Shown: piece by piece, positions 36,801-45,107 of the stretch
Numbering within the stretch: the stretch's first letter is position 1
Layout: each line of letters starts with the position of its first letter
Source of the DNA: Halorhabdus rudnickae
GTDB lineage: Archaea > Halobacteriota > Halobacteria > Halobacteriales > Haloarculaceae
NCBI RefSeq assembly: GCF_900880625.1
Contig: NZ_CAAHFB010000001.1
Coordinates: forward strand, 1,054,001 to 1,118,000
Length of the DNA stretch: 64,000 nucleotides
Reading direction: 5' to 3'
Made by a program: the position numbers and the translations under genes
The notes under the pieces: generated by a model
Seen by the model: only the letters and a program-made list of their open reading frames with translations
Database searches by the model: none
What the model was told of the DNA's origin: nothing

Positions 36801-38218
36801 CAGTGACACGGGGTGGTGCCGCCACGGAGTCCACCCAGGAACGGACCCAGCATCTGACAGCCGTGTATCGCCGCGCCCTTTCGACAGCCGTTCAGGGATT
36901 CGAACCCGACTCGGCCGGTTCGGACGACAGCGTCGAGATGAACGGGATGGATGGGGCGGGCGAGTGGGGCCACTGGGACGAGTGGAACATGTTTGGCGAT
37001 TTGGCCGAAGCTGACCCCAGTGTGACGCCACGCGAAGAGCACACGTGGTACACTGGCATCACGGACTGCATCGAAGCACGGGCGAGTTCGGCCGAATCGA
37101 TCGAGGACCCGGTTCAGTTCCTCGCAGACGTCTACGGCGGCGCAGCTGCTCGCTGGGCGGCTGATGGCGCATCGAGTCGTACCCAGGAGTGGGTTACGGT
37201 GCTCGTCCAGTCGCTACGGACCAGTCGCGAGTCCATCGACGAGCCCGACAAGACAGCCTGGTTCGACGCGTTCGCGGCAGTCGACGCAGAGATTCTGACT
37301 GCAGTGCTGACTCGGTCTGACGTCGGCGAACGCACGCACGAGCGACTTGTCGAGGCGGTGCTGTCCCAGATCGAAACGGCTGCGACCGCGCCGGACAATC
37401 CACCACATCCAGTCGTGTACGTGGCCTCGGTGTTCGGTGGCGCACTCGGACACGCCGCCGGTGTCGAGTCCGAGGAGGTCCGCTTCTGTGTGATCGAGGT
37501 GCTGTCGGTTCTCGACGATGGGTTCTCCCTCGACTGGATCGATCTCGACCGAGCCGACATCTTCGAGCGGATCTTCGCCGAGGCGCTCGCGACGGTCGGT
37601 CGAACCCACACCGACACCCGGGTGACCGACGAGTGGTTCGAGATCGTGAGCGACAAAATCGAATCGACCGCCACGCGGGAAGCGCCGGACCGTCCGGAGG
37701 AATTCGTCGCCGACGTGTACGTTCGAGCCCTGTTCGAAGCAGTGCAGGACGATGCCGACGAGTGGCACCGACGACTCGATTCGGAGCTCCGTGAGTTCAC
37801 GAGGGGGCCGTACGTGAACGACCCGGAAGCGTTCCTGGAAGGCCTCTACGCCGATGTGATCGTCGAGGGTGCAGAGAACCACGGCCCCTTGACACGGATC
37901 GAAGCGTGTATCGACGCCGTGAACGAGTCCGTTCAGGAGGCTATCGATGCTGATCTGCTCCGCGCCGATGGGGCCCACGAGCGAACGTTCTCGAAGGCAC
38001 GGGACACGCTGTTGTCGGCCAACGTTCGGGAACGCGCGGACTACATTACGCGCCTCGATCAGGGACTCCAGGCCACAGACAACGGCGACATCTCCAGCGC
38101 CATTTTCGATGCAGAGGGTGTCGACGAGCCTGACGACCCCGCCGACAGGCCGGATTCGACAACTGACCGTGATACCGGTGGCTCCGGTGAGAACCCACCG
38201 AGACAGGAGGATCGGTGA
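33824..38218 (+). CDS. Giant STAND-like protein with two non-standard P-loops and C-terminal helical repeats
   Basis: 1464 residues. Module 1 (about 15-170) has VTLVLGAPGIGMSQQL at 21-36, with Met where the P-loop Lys should be, then acidic Walker-B-like ELLIVEDFV and GAVLVTHPRSFDWL. A winged-helix-like segment follows (ERARYPPYYFTTPELQEHLG). Module 2 (about 420-560) has GLVVLGGPKSSGKRQVAATL, a P-loop with Gly-Lys but Arg instead of Ser/Thr, then NTVVVATYG and ALLICDDTNRERL. From about residue 640 the protein is helical, with a motif like FVTDAYGGAVRTV recurring every ~48 residues. The C-terminal tail is Asp/Pro/Gly-rich. The layout resembles STAND-type signalling NTPases, which sense with repeats, but no named family is recognised. 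A HEAT gene follows 87 bases downstream. Confidence 0.8.
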   Translation: MDTTIQEVRPDELAATIELGEVTLVLGAPGIGMSQQLRPLGQSVERLPETDVADDGELLIVEDFVSAAFALDDEPLSTYSYEYGQKSLFSRSGGAVLVTHPRSFDWLCRSDPGVSGGFIETVDRVVVVRTPPTAAGTAIDEVRQRLSGGTHGLDDDERAAVLERARYPPYYFTTPELQEHLGWYDGTVTPEAFLPLSKHDTSAVLLPGDVRRVFEGCEITSGPFDSEFADAITRLLPRGGLPSRIPNKRSPAALAAVALVAVGIAEDGDWLDSIARNRTLAPTAEALERALDLPPGTVDHLQVFAGESMRARIRERLAADDEEPILDVSREALDDAVDALQSERRSLETVSTDPEAYGSSPLVDAWHWDGPETLHEAAAERELPGTIQEADETDEEGLDWRSFVDGEDGCDGDDLLDALDGGLVVLGGPKSSGKRQVAATLASELEDWGTTVKLPDLRNPDQIRTGIEATPNTVVVATYGAQPAKILGDEGVRALPEWVGDGSCAGALLICDDTNRERLDEVAERVGCDELPAWTDRVEFSVADPSVDTERDPAAVAQELLDAIGWNTVQFPSRRNLDVESVADQSTLAAIAGVPDHALGGAFVGRVLAEVVDIVSRTHGPDAAQQWLSFVDDLVADVGRNRRSDTEGALQYRGEVYETAITAVALANPRTDEWVHAVALGVLEVTNEVSNPHEESIGGNLEPFATAFSGALARLAQPPDGSVVNHGAIGCVDETLHAMVADDGWRFPLHFVYGKAVGRIVRRAENPAAANGGLSTIVSLVRQYASSPSDHFTTVVLAKSFGSMLGAVAAVDCSPEAMAAWVADIQSRASDAVTIITEQDAGPAMLEAFYVTAVGQWVFEHECSDDRIGPWLDAVGLSMANTAAVSRRDVAPEAFVTDAYGGAVRTVVQTGDLDRAEQLFARCHRLVDAIADAGHFEAEQELRAVLHATALAAVGNVEQQYPDQVSQYPYGVESIPFDDSLGFEDWMALYDESVTRGGAATESTQERTQHLTAVYRRALSTAVQGFEPDSAGSDDSVEMNGMDGAGEWGHWDEWNMFGDLAEADPSVTPREEHTWYTGITDCIEARASSAESIEDPVQFLADVYGGAAARWAADGASSRTQEWVTVLVQSLRTSRESIDEPDKTAWFDAFAAVDAEILTAVLTRSDVGERTHERLVEAVLSQIETAATAPDNPPHPVVYVASVFGGALGHAAGVESEEVRFCVIEVLSVLDDGFSLDWIDLDRADIFERIFAEALATVGRTHTDTRVTDEWFEIVSDKIESTATREAPDRPEEFVADVYVRALFEAVQDDADEWHRRLDSELREFTRGPYVNDPEAFLEGLYADVIVEGAENHGPLTRIEACIDAVNESVQEAIDADLLRADGAHERTFSKARDTLLSANVRERADYITRLDQGLQATDNGDISSAIFDAEGVDEPDDPADRPDSTTDRDTGGSGENPPRQEDR

Positions 38219-38305
38219 GTTCGATGCTGTAACGAAAGGACTCCCCGACCGACAGCAGACGACAGCCCCGGTACGTAGATACCCAACCCGATTTCGGAAT
38301 ACAAC

Positions 38306-40276
38306 ATGACGAACGATACCTCAGACGACCCCGACGACGAAGCGCAACGAGCCAAGGAGCTCCGAGAAACAGTCGATCCCGCCACGGCGACGGACGACGA
38401 GATCGAGGCCCTGTGTGCGCTCATCGACGGCCACCACGGACGTTCGGACGCCCAGGAAGCCCTCTGGAAGATCGGGGCCCACCCCAACTGCACTCGACGC
38501 GTCGCAGAGGCCCTCCAACCGTACGTCGTCCACGAGACCAGACGGACACGGGAGGAGGCCCGCGACATGCTCATGTGGGTCGCACAGAATGACCTGGACG
38601 CGCTCGATACAACTGTCGAGTGGCTCGTGGAAAACCTCGACACCGAAGACGAGCACGTGCGAGAACCCTCTGTGACAGCGCTCGAGACACTCGCCGAGAC
38701 CAAGTCCGTGCTGTTGCGCCCGCACATCGACGAGATCATCGACTGCCTCGAGGACGAGTCGCTGTGTGGCTATGCAATCACTCTGTTGGCGACGATCTCA
38801 TACGACTACCCGATGGCGATCGCGCCTGCCAGACACGACCTGCTCGCACTGACCGAAGACGAGACGGTCGAGGAAAGTCCGTTGTCAGCGCCACTCGTCC
38901 AGATCGCGCTCGTCTGTCCCGATATCGTCGATCCCGTCGTCGAGGGCCTGCGAGACCGGCTTACCGAGCAGGCGGGACCACAGCAGATCGGCACTGCGGT
39001 CGCACTCGCAAACGTCGCTATCGCCTATCCTGACCAACTCTCGGTCGTCGTCGAAGAGCTGCTGAGACGTGTTGAAACGGAGACGGGAGATCGGTTTCGC
39101 AACCTGCCCCGTGGGGAGATACTCAACACTGTCGGGCGGATCGGTGCCGCACATCCCGATGCGGTCGTTCCCGAACTGGACCGTATCACCCCACACCTCG
39201 AAAGCGACGATCACCGTCTCCGAGCAGGTGCCGTGAAAGCCCTTGGCGACATCGCGACCGTCCGGCCTGCTGCTGTCCGACCAAGCGTCGACGACCTGGT
39301 GACGCTGGTAGACGACAATAACGAGTCCGTGCGCAACGCCGCCGTGACGGAACTCGGGAAGATTGCAGCAGCGGACCCTGCGGTCGCACCGCGCGTCGTT
39401 ACGGCGTTGGACGACCGCTTCGACAGTACCGCGGACACCACAGACCCAATCCTCGCGGCGGTGGATGAGAGATATTCCGACGACGAGGTCGATATGTCTG
39501 GGATCATCGATGCGTACAAGCGAATCGGTGCCGCCCATCCCGAGGCACTCGACCCTGCCATTGAAGACCTCCGGACCTGCCTCAACGACGAGGCACTCTC
39601 GTGTGACGCCGCCGAAGCACTCGGCGAGATCGGTGCCAGCCGTTCAGCCACAGTTCGGCCAGCCGTTGAGGACCTTCGGGAGTTTCTCGACGACGGCTCG
39701 CTCCACAATCGGAGCGCCGCCGCAATCGCACTTGGGAAGATCGGGGCCGACGACTCCGAGGTTGCCGCGCTCATCCGAGACGATCTTCAGACGCTTGTCG
39801 AGGACAGACAACGGTACGTGCGCGAGGCGGCAGCCGAAGCACTCGGAACGATTGCAGCAGCCGACACGGAACTACCGACGACGGTCAGTGATAGCCTGTG
39901 GCCACTCGTGGACGACGAGGATCGCGGCGTTCGAGTGGCAGCCCTCGAATCCCTCGGGAAGATCGGCGCGTCGGATCCCAACATAGACCCACACTGGTTC
40001 GAGGAGTTGCAGGCCGACCTCGGTGATGTCGACGCTGAACTGCGGGAAGAGACTGCTGAAGCCCTCGGGCGGGTCGGCGCTTCCCACGCCGAACTTGCCG
40101 CCCCAGCCGCCGATGTCCTCCAGTCCCGCCTCGACTGTGACGACGAATATATTGACGTGAAGGCATCGATTGCCGAAGCGGTGCGGACGATCAAGCGATC
40201 CCACTCCGATGTCGTCACACGCTCCGAGACGGAACTCCAGCGGTACATCGATGCGGTGCCTCCCCTTCACGAGTAG
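38306..40276 (+). CDS. HEAT/PBS-lyase-repeat protein downstream of the STAND-like giant
   Basis: 656 residues. After an acidic N-terminus it is made of HEAT-like units throughout, for example RLRAGAVKALGDIATVRPAA, SVRNAAVTELGKIAAADPAV, YVREAAAEALGTIAAADTEL and GVRVAALESLGKIGASDPNI. A region around 240-440 is less regular. No catalytic motif or membrane segment is present. It is probably co-transcribed with the giant upstream gene. It is not a copy of the HEAT protein in the che operon: unit lengths and sequences differ. Likely a protein-binding scaffold; partner unknown. Confidence 0.87.
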   Translation: MTNDTSDDPDDEAQRAKELRETVDPATATDDEIEALCALIDGHHGRSDAQEALWKIGAHPNCTRRVAEALQPYVVHETRRTREEARDMLMWVAQNDLDALDTTVEWLVENLDTEDEHVREPSVTALETLAETKSVLLRPHIDEIIDCLEDESLCGYAITLLATISYDYPMAIAPARHDLLALTEDETVEESPLSAPLVQIALVCPDIVDPVVEGLRDRLTEQAGPQQIGTAVALANVAIAYPDQLSVVVEELLRRVETETGDRFRNLPRGEILNTVGRIGAAHPDAVVPELDRITPHLESDDHRLRAGAVKALGDIATVRPAAVRPSVDDLVTLVDDNNESVRNAAVTELGKIAAADPAVAPRVVTALDDRFDSTADTTDPILAAVDERYSDDEVDMSGIIDAYKRIGAAHPEALDPAIEDLRTCLNDEALSCDAAEALGEIGASRSATVRPAVEDLREFLDDGSLHNRSAAAIALGKIGADDSEVAALIRDDLQTLVEDRQRYVREAAAEALGTIAAADTELPTTVSDSLWPLVDDEDRGVRVAALESLGKIGASDPNIDPHWFEELQADLGDVDAELREETAEALGRVGASHAELAAPAADVLQSRLDCDDEYIDVKASIAEAVRTIKRSHSDVVTRSETELQRYIDAVPPLHE

Positions 40277-41496
40277 CCCCTGGGATACGACGACGGATGG
40301 CGACTCGAACCCACCGCTTCGGTCGTTGGTCCGCCGGTCACTGTGGACGACTCTCGACCGTGGTCGAGATCAGCGGTCGTCCTCGTGGACGAGTACACTG
40401 TCGTCTTCGAGGGAGACGTACTCGCCTGCGTCGGGGCCAACGAGAACGACTCCGAAGAACGACCAGCGTCGACTGTACGCCCGGTGAGATCGAGGGCGAC
40501 AACAGATGATCCTCCTTGCTTGGTCAGGAATCTGTGTGGCTGTTGGGCCACTTGCCGTCGTCAGGACCGATCAAAACTGGTCCGTATCAGTACTTCACGA
40601 GATACATGGAATTGTCGCCAACCTCTCGACCTAGCGGTGGCTGATCTGTCCGATTTCACGACTGTGTTACGCCCAAGCAAGATCTCGAAATGCGGATCTG
40701 GCGCGTCTTGCTACGGCTGTCGGCGGAGTTGCACGATCTTGGCGATGTGCAAGCTATCGACGCAACCGGCATGGCTCAGCCACCAGTCAACACTACGCCA
40801 AACGCACGAATCACACGTTCGAGGCGGTGAAAACGACGCTTCTCAATGGTTGCAAAACTGGCAAACTCTAGATATACATTGCTCGATGAAACAACTGCAC
40901 GATTCGAAGATCGGCTGGCAAACGGTCAAACGCAATCTCGACAGGCTGAACATTCTCACCGCCGACAAAGGCCACGACTGGTGGCCACTTCGCCAAAGAC
41001 CACGGTCTGAAGGCGTCAAACCGGCGGTCAAGCCCCGCGAATTCGGCTGGCACGGCATCGCCAATGATCTTCTGCAAGATGATTCGATCTACCATCAACG
41101 CTCGAACGCCGAGTCCACGTTTTCGCCCTTCGCCGCAAATACGGCAAGATCGTTCGAGCTCAAACGTGGTTCGGACAGTTCCGCGAACTCGTCCTGAAAT
41201 GCGCTGTCAGAAACATCGAACTCAGCCTCAGCCACGCAACACCATGAAAACTACGCGTCTAAACAAGGCCAAATGAGTCGTTTCAACCGGGTCAAACTGA
41301 TGGCAACTCGGCAAGAACCATCTTGAAGATCCCTTGACGATATAATAGCAAGTATAAGTATATTTGACACTAATGGTAAAATTAATTACTTTTTATCAGC
41401 CGCCATCAAAGCAGTACCGGCGACGAGCACGGACATCAGGTGTGACAGATGGAAGAGTCGCTTTTGATGACGGATCACGTAGCGATGTGACGAGCC
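40277..41496. other. Gap holding the IS5 remnant
   Basis: About 1.2 kb with no intact gene. The first ~240 bases after the HEAT gene show nothing recognisable, the middle is the IS5 remnant, and bases 41320-41400 are strongly A/T-rich. The long open frame at 40343-41197 is a chance read-through across transposase pieces and not a protein. Confidence 0.6.
40520..41245 (+). mobile_element. Decayed IS5-family transposase gene
   Basis: Recognisable pieces of one IS5-type transposase occur in order but in changing frames: LSDFTTV near 40650, MRIWRVLLRLSAELHDLGDV near 40690-40750, HYAKRTNHTFEAVKTTLLNG near 40790-40850, ADKGHDWWPLRQR and VKPREFGWHGIANDLLQDDS near 40960-41085, and ALRRKYGKIVRAQTWFGQFR then NIELSLSHATP near 41130-41245. 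Several frameshifts and stops separate them, so the gene is dead. Terminal repeats could not be identified. It marks the right side of the island-like segment. Confidence 0.8.
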
Positions 41497-41949
41497 ATGA
41501 GATCCGAGCGATTCCTTCTCGACGCCATGCTTGGTAAGCTTGCGACGTACCTGCGGATGTGTGGCTACGACGCGGCCTACGCGCTGGACCGTGGCATCGA
41601 AGCGGACGATCGACTTATCGCGATCGCGCAGGCGGAGAGTCGGACGGTGGTCACACGCGACCGATCGCTCGCCGCGAGCGCGCCAGACAGCGCCCTCCTC
41701 GAGTCGCGTGACGTTCACGAGCAGTTACGAGAACTCGTCGACGCGGGAGTGGATCTGACGCCGGCCGGGACGCCGACCCGCTGTGGCCGTTGCAACGGCC
41801 ACTTGGAAGCGACCCCAGTTGCCGGATCGACGCCAGCGTATGCCCCCGATCCGGACGAAGCAGACATCTGGCAGTGCGAGGACTGCGGGCAGTACTTCTG
41901 GAAAGGGAGCCACTGGGACGACGTGGCCCAGACCCTCTCGGAACTGTAA
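41497..41949 (+). CDS. Mut7-C-type RNase-domain protein with zinc ribbon
   Basis: 150 residues. The N-terminal PIN-like Mut7-C domain has FLLDAMLGKLATYLRMCGYD, then DDRLIAIAQAESRTVVTRDR. A C-terminal zinc ribbon carries C-x2-C pairs in RCGRCNGH and CEDCGQYFWKGSHWD. The conserved Asp near position 9 and the later Asp in TRDRSL fit metal-dependent RNase sites, but activity in archaea is inferred from the family name only. It stands alone, 55 bases before the next gene on the same strand. Confidence 0.9.
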   Translation: MRSERFLLDAMLGKLATYLRMCGYDAAYALDRGIEADDRLIAIAQAESRTVVTRDRSLAASAPDSALLESRDVHEQLRELVDAGVDLTPAGTPTRCGRCNGHLEATPVAGSTPAYAPDPDEADIWQCEDCGQYFWKGSHWDDVAQTLSEL

Positions 41950-42004
41950 GGTGCCGTCGACCGAAGACAGAAGGCTGTAATACCGCCCTGCCGAATCACC
42001 GTCG

Positions 42005-42496
42005 ATGACGCTCTCCGAGGACGCCCTCGAGCGGCTGGCGGACGTCGTCGCCCTGCAGCCGACGAAGAACGCCGAGTTACAGGACCGATGGGGGATGGAA
42101 AACGGCAGCGAGGTCCACACGTATCTGGAGTCCGAACTCGGGGAATACTACTACCGCAACGAGGACAGCCTGATCTGTGCGACGCCGGAAGCCGCCCAGC
42201 TGGTCGAAGACGAGGGGTTGATCGAGGGGGCTGCCGGCGACGGAGTCGTCCACGTCCCTGAACTCCAGGCGGCCGTCCTAGAAGTCATCGCCGGACCCGA
42301 AGGAAATCCTCAGAGCGTGGTTAGCGTCCTGCAGGACCTCCGGCAGGACGGACACGATCCTGACGTCGATGCGGTCCGAAGCGCGCTCGGAAACTTGACC
42401 GACAAAGGGTTGCTCGAACGCGTTCGGACGACAGTCCCGACGTTCAGGCTGGCAGTCGAACGCGACGAACTCGACGTGTCTGTCCTCGAAGAGTGA
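42005..42496 (+). CDS. DUF5797-like haloarchaeal protein
   Basis: 163 residues. Winged-helix-like segments occur near the start (LADVVALQPTKNAELQDRWG) and near the end (VRSALGNLTDKGLLERV). An aromatic YYYRN element sits near residue 50. The pattern matches haloarchaeal DUF5797, which I know only as a conserved family without assigned function; a DNA-binding role is possible. It is convergent with the following DUF5787-like gene, with about 20 bases between the stops. Confidence 0.75.
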   Translation: MTLSEDALERLADVVALQPTKNAELQDRWGMENGSEVHTYLESELGEYYYRNEDSLICATPEAAQLVEDEGLIEGAAGDGVVHVPELQAAVLEVIAGPEGNPQSVVSVLQDLRQDGHDPDVDAVRSALGNLTDKGLLERVRTTVPTFRLAVERDELDVSVLEE

Positions 42497-42517
42497 GGTC
42501 CCGGGCCGCCGCGAGAG

Positions 42518-43558
42518 TCACTCCAGTCCGGGCCGGTGACGCCGTCGGCGCCGGTCGAGAACGCGTTCGATATCTTTTCCAGGGCCGCCTGAGAGCGGCC
42601 ACCCTTTCGACCGCCAGGCCGGCGGTTCGGGCTCGAACTGCGAACAGGAGCCACGGCACTCCGAGCTCGTCTGCTGGCACTCTTTCGCCCGACAGTACGG
42701 CACCGGGCCGGTTGTCGTCCACCGGGTGTCGAAGTACCGGCAGTCCGAACGCATCGTGTCGACGTACTTTCGCCAGCCCCGTGCGTATGCCCGCTCGGCG
42801 ATCTCCAGGCGCTTGTGGCCTTTCCATTCGGGATCGGCGTACTCGAAGCGAGCCGCCGAAGCGTCGTGATCGCCCCCGACCGGCCGTTCGAGAATACGCG
42901 TACCGGGCGTCGTTGGATCCAATGTCCGGGGATGCCAGGCCACCTCAGCATCACCGGCCCGGGGATCGACAACGAGAATGCCGGCCTCGACAGGCAGGTT
43001 TTCGAGCAACGCAGGTTCGACCCGCTCGCCGGTCGCGGCCGTCGCCACCCACACCTCGTCGGCCAGCCCCATCGCGACGTCCCGTTCGATCTGGGGAGCG
43101 AGGCGCCTGGCAGCACTGGCATCGAGATCGGGCTTGTTCTCGATAGCGACGATCCGCTCGACCCAGTCCGGATAGGCGTATTTTCGGCGGATCTCGATCC
43201 GACCCTCGTACTTGCGCGTCTCCAGAATACCCCGGTCTGTGGCCCGATGGATCGCCTCACGGACGTACCGCCAGGGATAGCCGGGATCGGGGAGTACGTC
43301 GCGATAGAACGCCCATTCGGCGGGTGCGTGTGGGAGTACGTCCAGCAGATCGGAATCGATCGCTTGCTCGCCGAACTCGGCCCGCTGTCGGAGGCCGTCA
43401 GGGTCGCATTCGATGACGATCGTGTCCCACCGACGGCGTTTGGTGCCGAACTGGCGGGCGACGATCACCGGCCGCTGGCGGTCGCGGCCGGGCGGCCAGA
43501 CGCGCTCGGCCCACTGACAGATCCGCAACTCGAAGTCGAATTCCGCGTCGATCGCCAC
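42518..43558 (-). CDS. DUF5787-like haloarchaeal protein, possible nuclease-like fold
   Basis: 346 residues, GTG start (AIDAEFDFELRICQWAERVW). The middle part has a basic-acidic pattern RIVAIENKPDLDASAARRLA, with an E-x-K in a strand context as in restriction-nuclease-like folds. The C-terminus has a four-Cys cluster (CRAKECQQTSSECRGSC) that could bind a metal or Fe-S cluster. I recognise the overall sequence as haloarchaeal DUF5787; the nuclease link is inferred from the E-x-K and Cys cluster and is not established. It is a single gene with no operon partner. Confidence 0.75.
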   Translation of the reverse strand: MAIDAEFDFELRICQWAERVWPPGRDRQRPVIVARQFGTKRRRWDTIVIECDPDGLRQRAEFGEQAIDSDLLDVLPHAPAEWAFYRDVLPDPGYPWRYVREAIHRATDRGILETRKYEGRIEIRRKYAYPDWVERIVAIENKPDLDASAARRLAPQIERDVAMGLADEVWVATAATGERVEPALLENLPVEAGILVVDPRAGDAEVAWHPRTLDPTTPGTRILERPVGGDHDASAARFEYADPEWKGHKRLEIAERAYARGWRKYVDTMRSDCRYFDTRWTTTGPVPYCRAKECQQTSSECRGSCSQFEPEPPAWRSKGWPLSGGPGKDIERVLDRRRRRHRPGLE

Positions 43559-43629
43559 ACGCGTGCAATGGACCGAGTAGACAAAACCGTACCGTCGCTG
43601 TTTTGTAGTGTGCCAGTCACACCCCCCAC

Positions 43630-43887
43630 ATGTCCCCGACAGATCGAATTCCCCTCCACAGAGAGCTACGCTCGATCAAGCGGTGGCTCGTCGTCGTTGC
43701 GATCTTGGTGGCTGGCGTTCTCGTGAGTACGCAATCGAACCTGAGCTCAGGGCGGGGAGTGCTGTTCACCCCGCTTGTGATAGTCACGTACGGGACGGTT
43801 ATCGGCGGCCCGCTATACCTCGTCGTGTCACTGTTCCGGGATTCAAGTGCTACTGAAAGGGACCAGCCCTCAGTCGAGGACCAATAA
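43630..43887 (+). CDS. Small two-helix membrane protein
   Basis: 85 residues. A basic N-terminus (HRELRSIKRW) precedes one hydrophobic helix at about 20-36 and a second at about 48-70, then a charged Ser/Asp/Glu tail. No family is recognised. Codon pattern and the positive-inside layout support a real gene. It is divergent from the DUF5787-like gene. Confidence 0.6.
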   Translation: MSPTDRIPLHRELRSIKRWLVVVAILVAGVLVSTQSNLSSGRGVLFTPLVIVTYGTVIGGPLYLVVSLFRDSSATERDQPSVEDQ

Positions 43888-44127
43888 TCGTCGAGCCCCA
43901 GGCGCCGATTCGGTGGCCAGCTCGCCGTCCCACTCGAGACGGGCATACTGACAGTCTGGACCCTGCTCGATTGCAGTGGTAGGGGCCCACTCAACGAGAG
44001 CAAAGCGTGGCAGTGGTTTTGACGGCGCCGTCTTCTTCGGTGCCATCGTCTCGGCGGTCAAACCTGTTCGAAAGCCGTTGCTATCGTCTCGTGACACCGA
44101 TCAGTGACGCTCCCGCCGCGGCACAGT

Positions 44128-44550
44128 TCAGACGTCTTTCTCGTCGATGAAGTCGTGGGCCTCCTCGAAGATTTCGCGGGGTCCGTCCTGGGTGATGGTG
44201 TTTTTCGCCTGTTCGTAGTCACGCCACTGGTGGTCGTGGTGTTCCTTCGAGAGTTCGGCACTGGCCTCGAAGGACTTCGCGATGAACAGGTGGACGGTCT
44301 TGTGGATGGTCTCACCGTTCGCCTCGAACACGTAGTCGTACTCCTCACGGAAGCCGTCGATGAGCCGGAAATCGCTGATTCCGGCCTCCTCTTTCACTTC
44401 GCGGATGGCAGTTTGCTGGAGTTCCTCCTCGCCCTCGACGCCCCCCTTGGGGAACTCCCAGTCCCCCGGTCGGCTCTTGAGCAGCAGGTACTCTCGCTGG
44501 CCACGCGTATCGCGAAAGAGGATGGCTCCCGCGCTCGTGGCCTCAATCAT
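44128..44550 (-). CDS. Nudix hydrolase (bis(5'-nucleosyl)-tetraphosphatase type)
   Basis: 140 residues. The Nudix box is complete: GGVEGEEELQQTAIREVKEE followed by AGI, matching G-x5-E-x7-R-E-x2-E-E-x-G. The opening SAGAILFRDTRGQREYLLLK and the WEFPKGG before the box are typical of diadenosine-tetraphosphate hydrolases, which clear Ap4A-like alarmones. It is a monocistronic gene; the ATG fits the family start exactly. Confidence 0.92.
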   Translation of the reverse strand: MIEATSAGAILFRDTRGQREYLLLKSRPGDWEFPKGGVEGEEELQQTAIREVKEEAGISDFRLIDGFREEYDYVFEANGETIHKTVHLFIAKSFEASAELSKEHHDHQWRDYEQAKNTITQDGPREIFEEAHDFIDEKDV

Positions 44551-44708
44551 TACTGACGGCTAGACCGGGAGACCTTAAGAGCATATCGGAGCGCGGAACC
44601 GAGCGACGCGAAGCGACCACTCCGCGATCGGCACCGTTGTCGGTCGGCAAGGACTAAGACGATCGAAAGGGTGGCTTTTTGGGCGTCGACCGTCCATCAC
44701 CTGACGGT

Positions 44709-45035
44709 ATGCCGTTCGTGACGACGTTGACGGTCGAGAGTGGGGATCGCCACCTGCTGGAGGACGTGGTGACCGAGATCAAGGAAACGGCCGCCCGCAA
44801 GGGTGTCGAACTAAAGGGCCCCCATCCCCAGTCCCCCGAGGACATCACCATCCCCCAGTCTCGGGGGTTGAGCGCAGATGGGAACCAGTTCGATCCCTGG
44901 CGACACACTGTCTTCACCCGCACGATCGAGATCGTCGGCCACGACGAGTTCGCCCGTGACGTGACCGAGTGGGAGTTCCCCGACCGCGTCCACCTCGAGG
45001 CGTCCGTCGAACAGCGTCGTGGCGCTGGTCGCTGA
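44709..45035 (+). CDS. uS10-like (uS10/mL48 family) protein
   Basis: 108 residues from MPFVTTLTVESGDR; an ATG 30 bases upstream would add only a non-conserved decapeptide. The fold pattern matches ribosomal protein S10: an initial strand, LLEDVVTEIKETAARKGVEL, then GPHPQSPEDITIPQS and a terminal FTRTIEIVGHDEFARDVTEW strand. The true S10 gene of haloarchaea sits with the elongation-factor genes, so this is a second family member with an unknown role, perhaps ribosome-associated. Confidence 0.85.
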   Translation: MPFVTTLTVESGDRHLLEDVVTEIKETAARKGVELKGPHPQSPEDITIPQSRGLSADGNQFDPWRHTVFTRTIEIVGHDEFARDVTEWEFPDRVHLEASVEQRRGAGR

Positions 45036-45107
45036 CGGAGCCGTCGGCCCTGGTTTTGCAATCCCACCACGAGCGGTTTTACATAGCCCCGACTGTTCCG
45101 GGGAGAC

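Noticed and set aside
40343-41197. 284-residue frame as an intact gene
   Set aside because: It joins one fragment of a dead IS5 transposase to non-coding DNA; the family continues in other frames before and after.
43870-44097. 75-residue leftward frame before the Nudix gene
   Set aside because: No recognisable motif and it overlaps the end of the small membrane-protein gene; not enough support.
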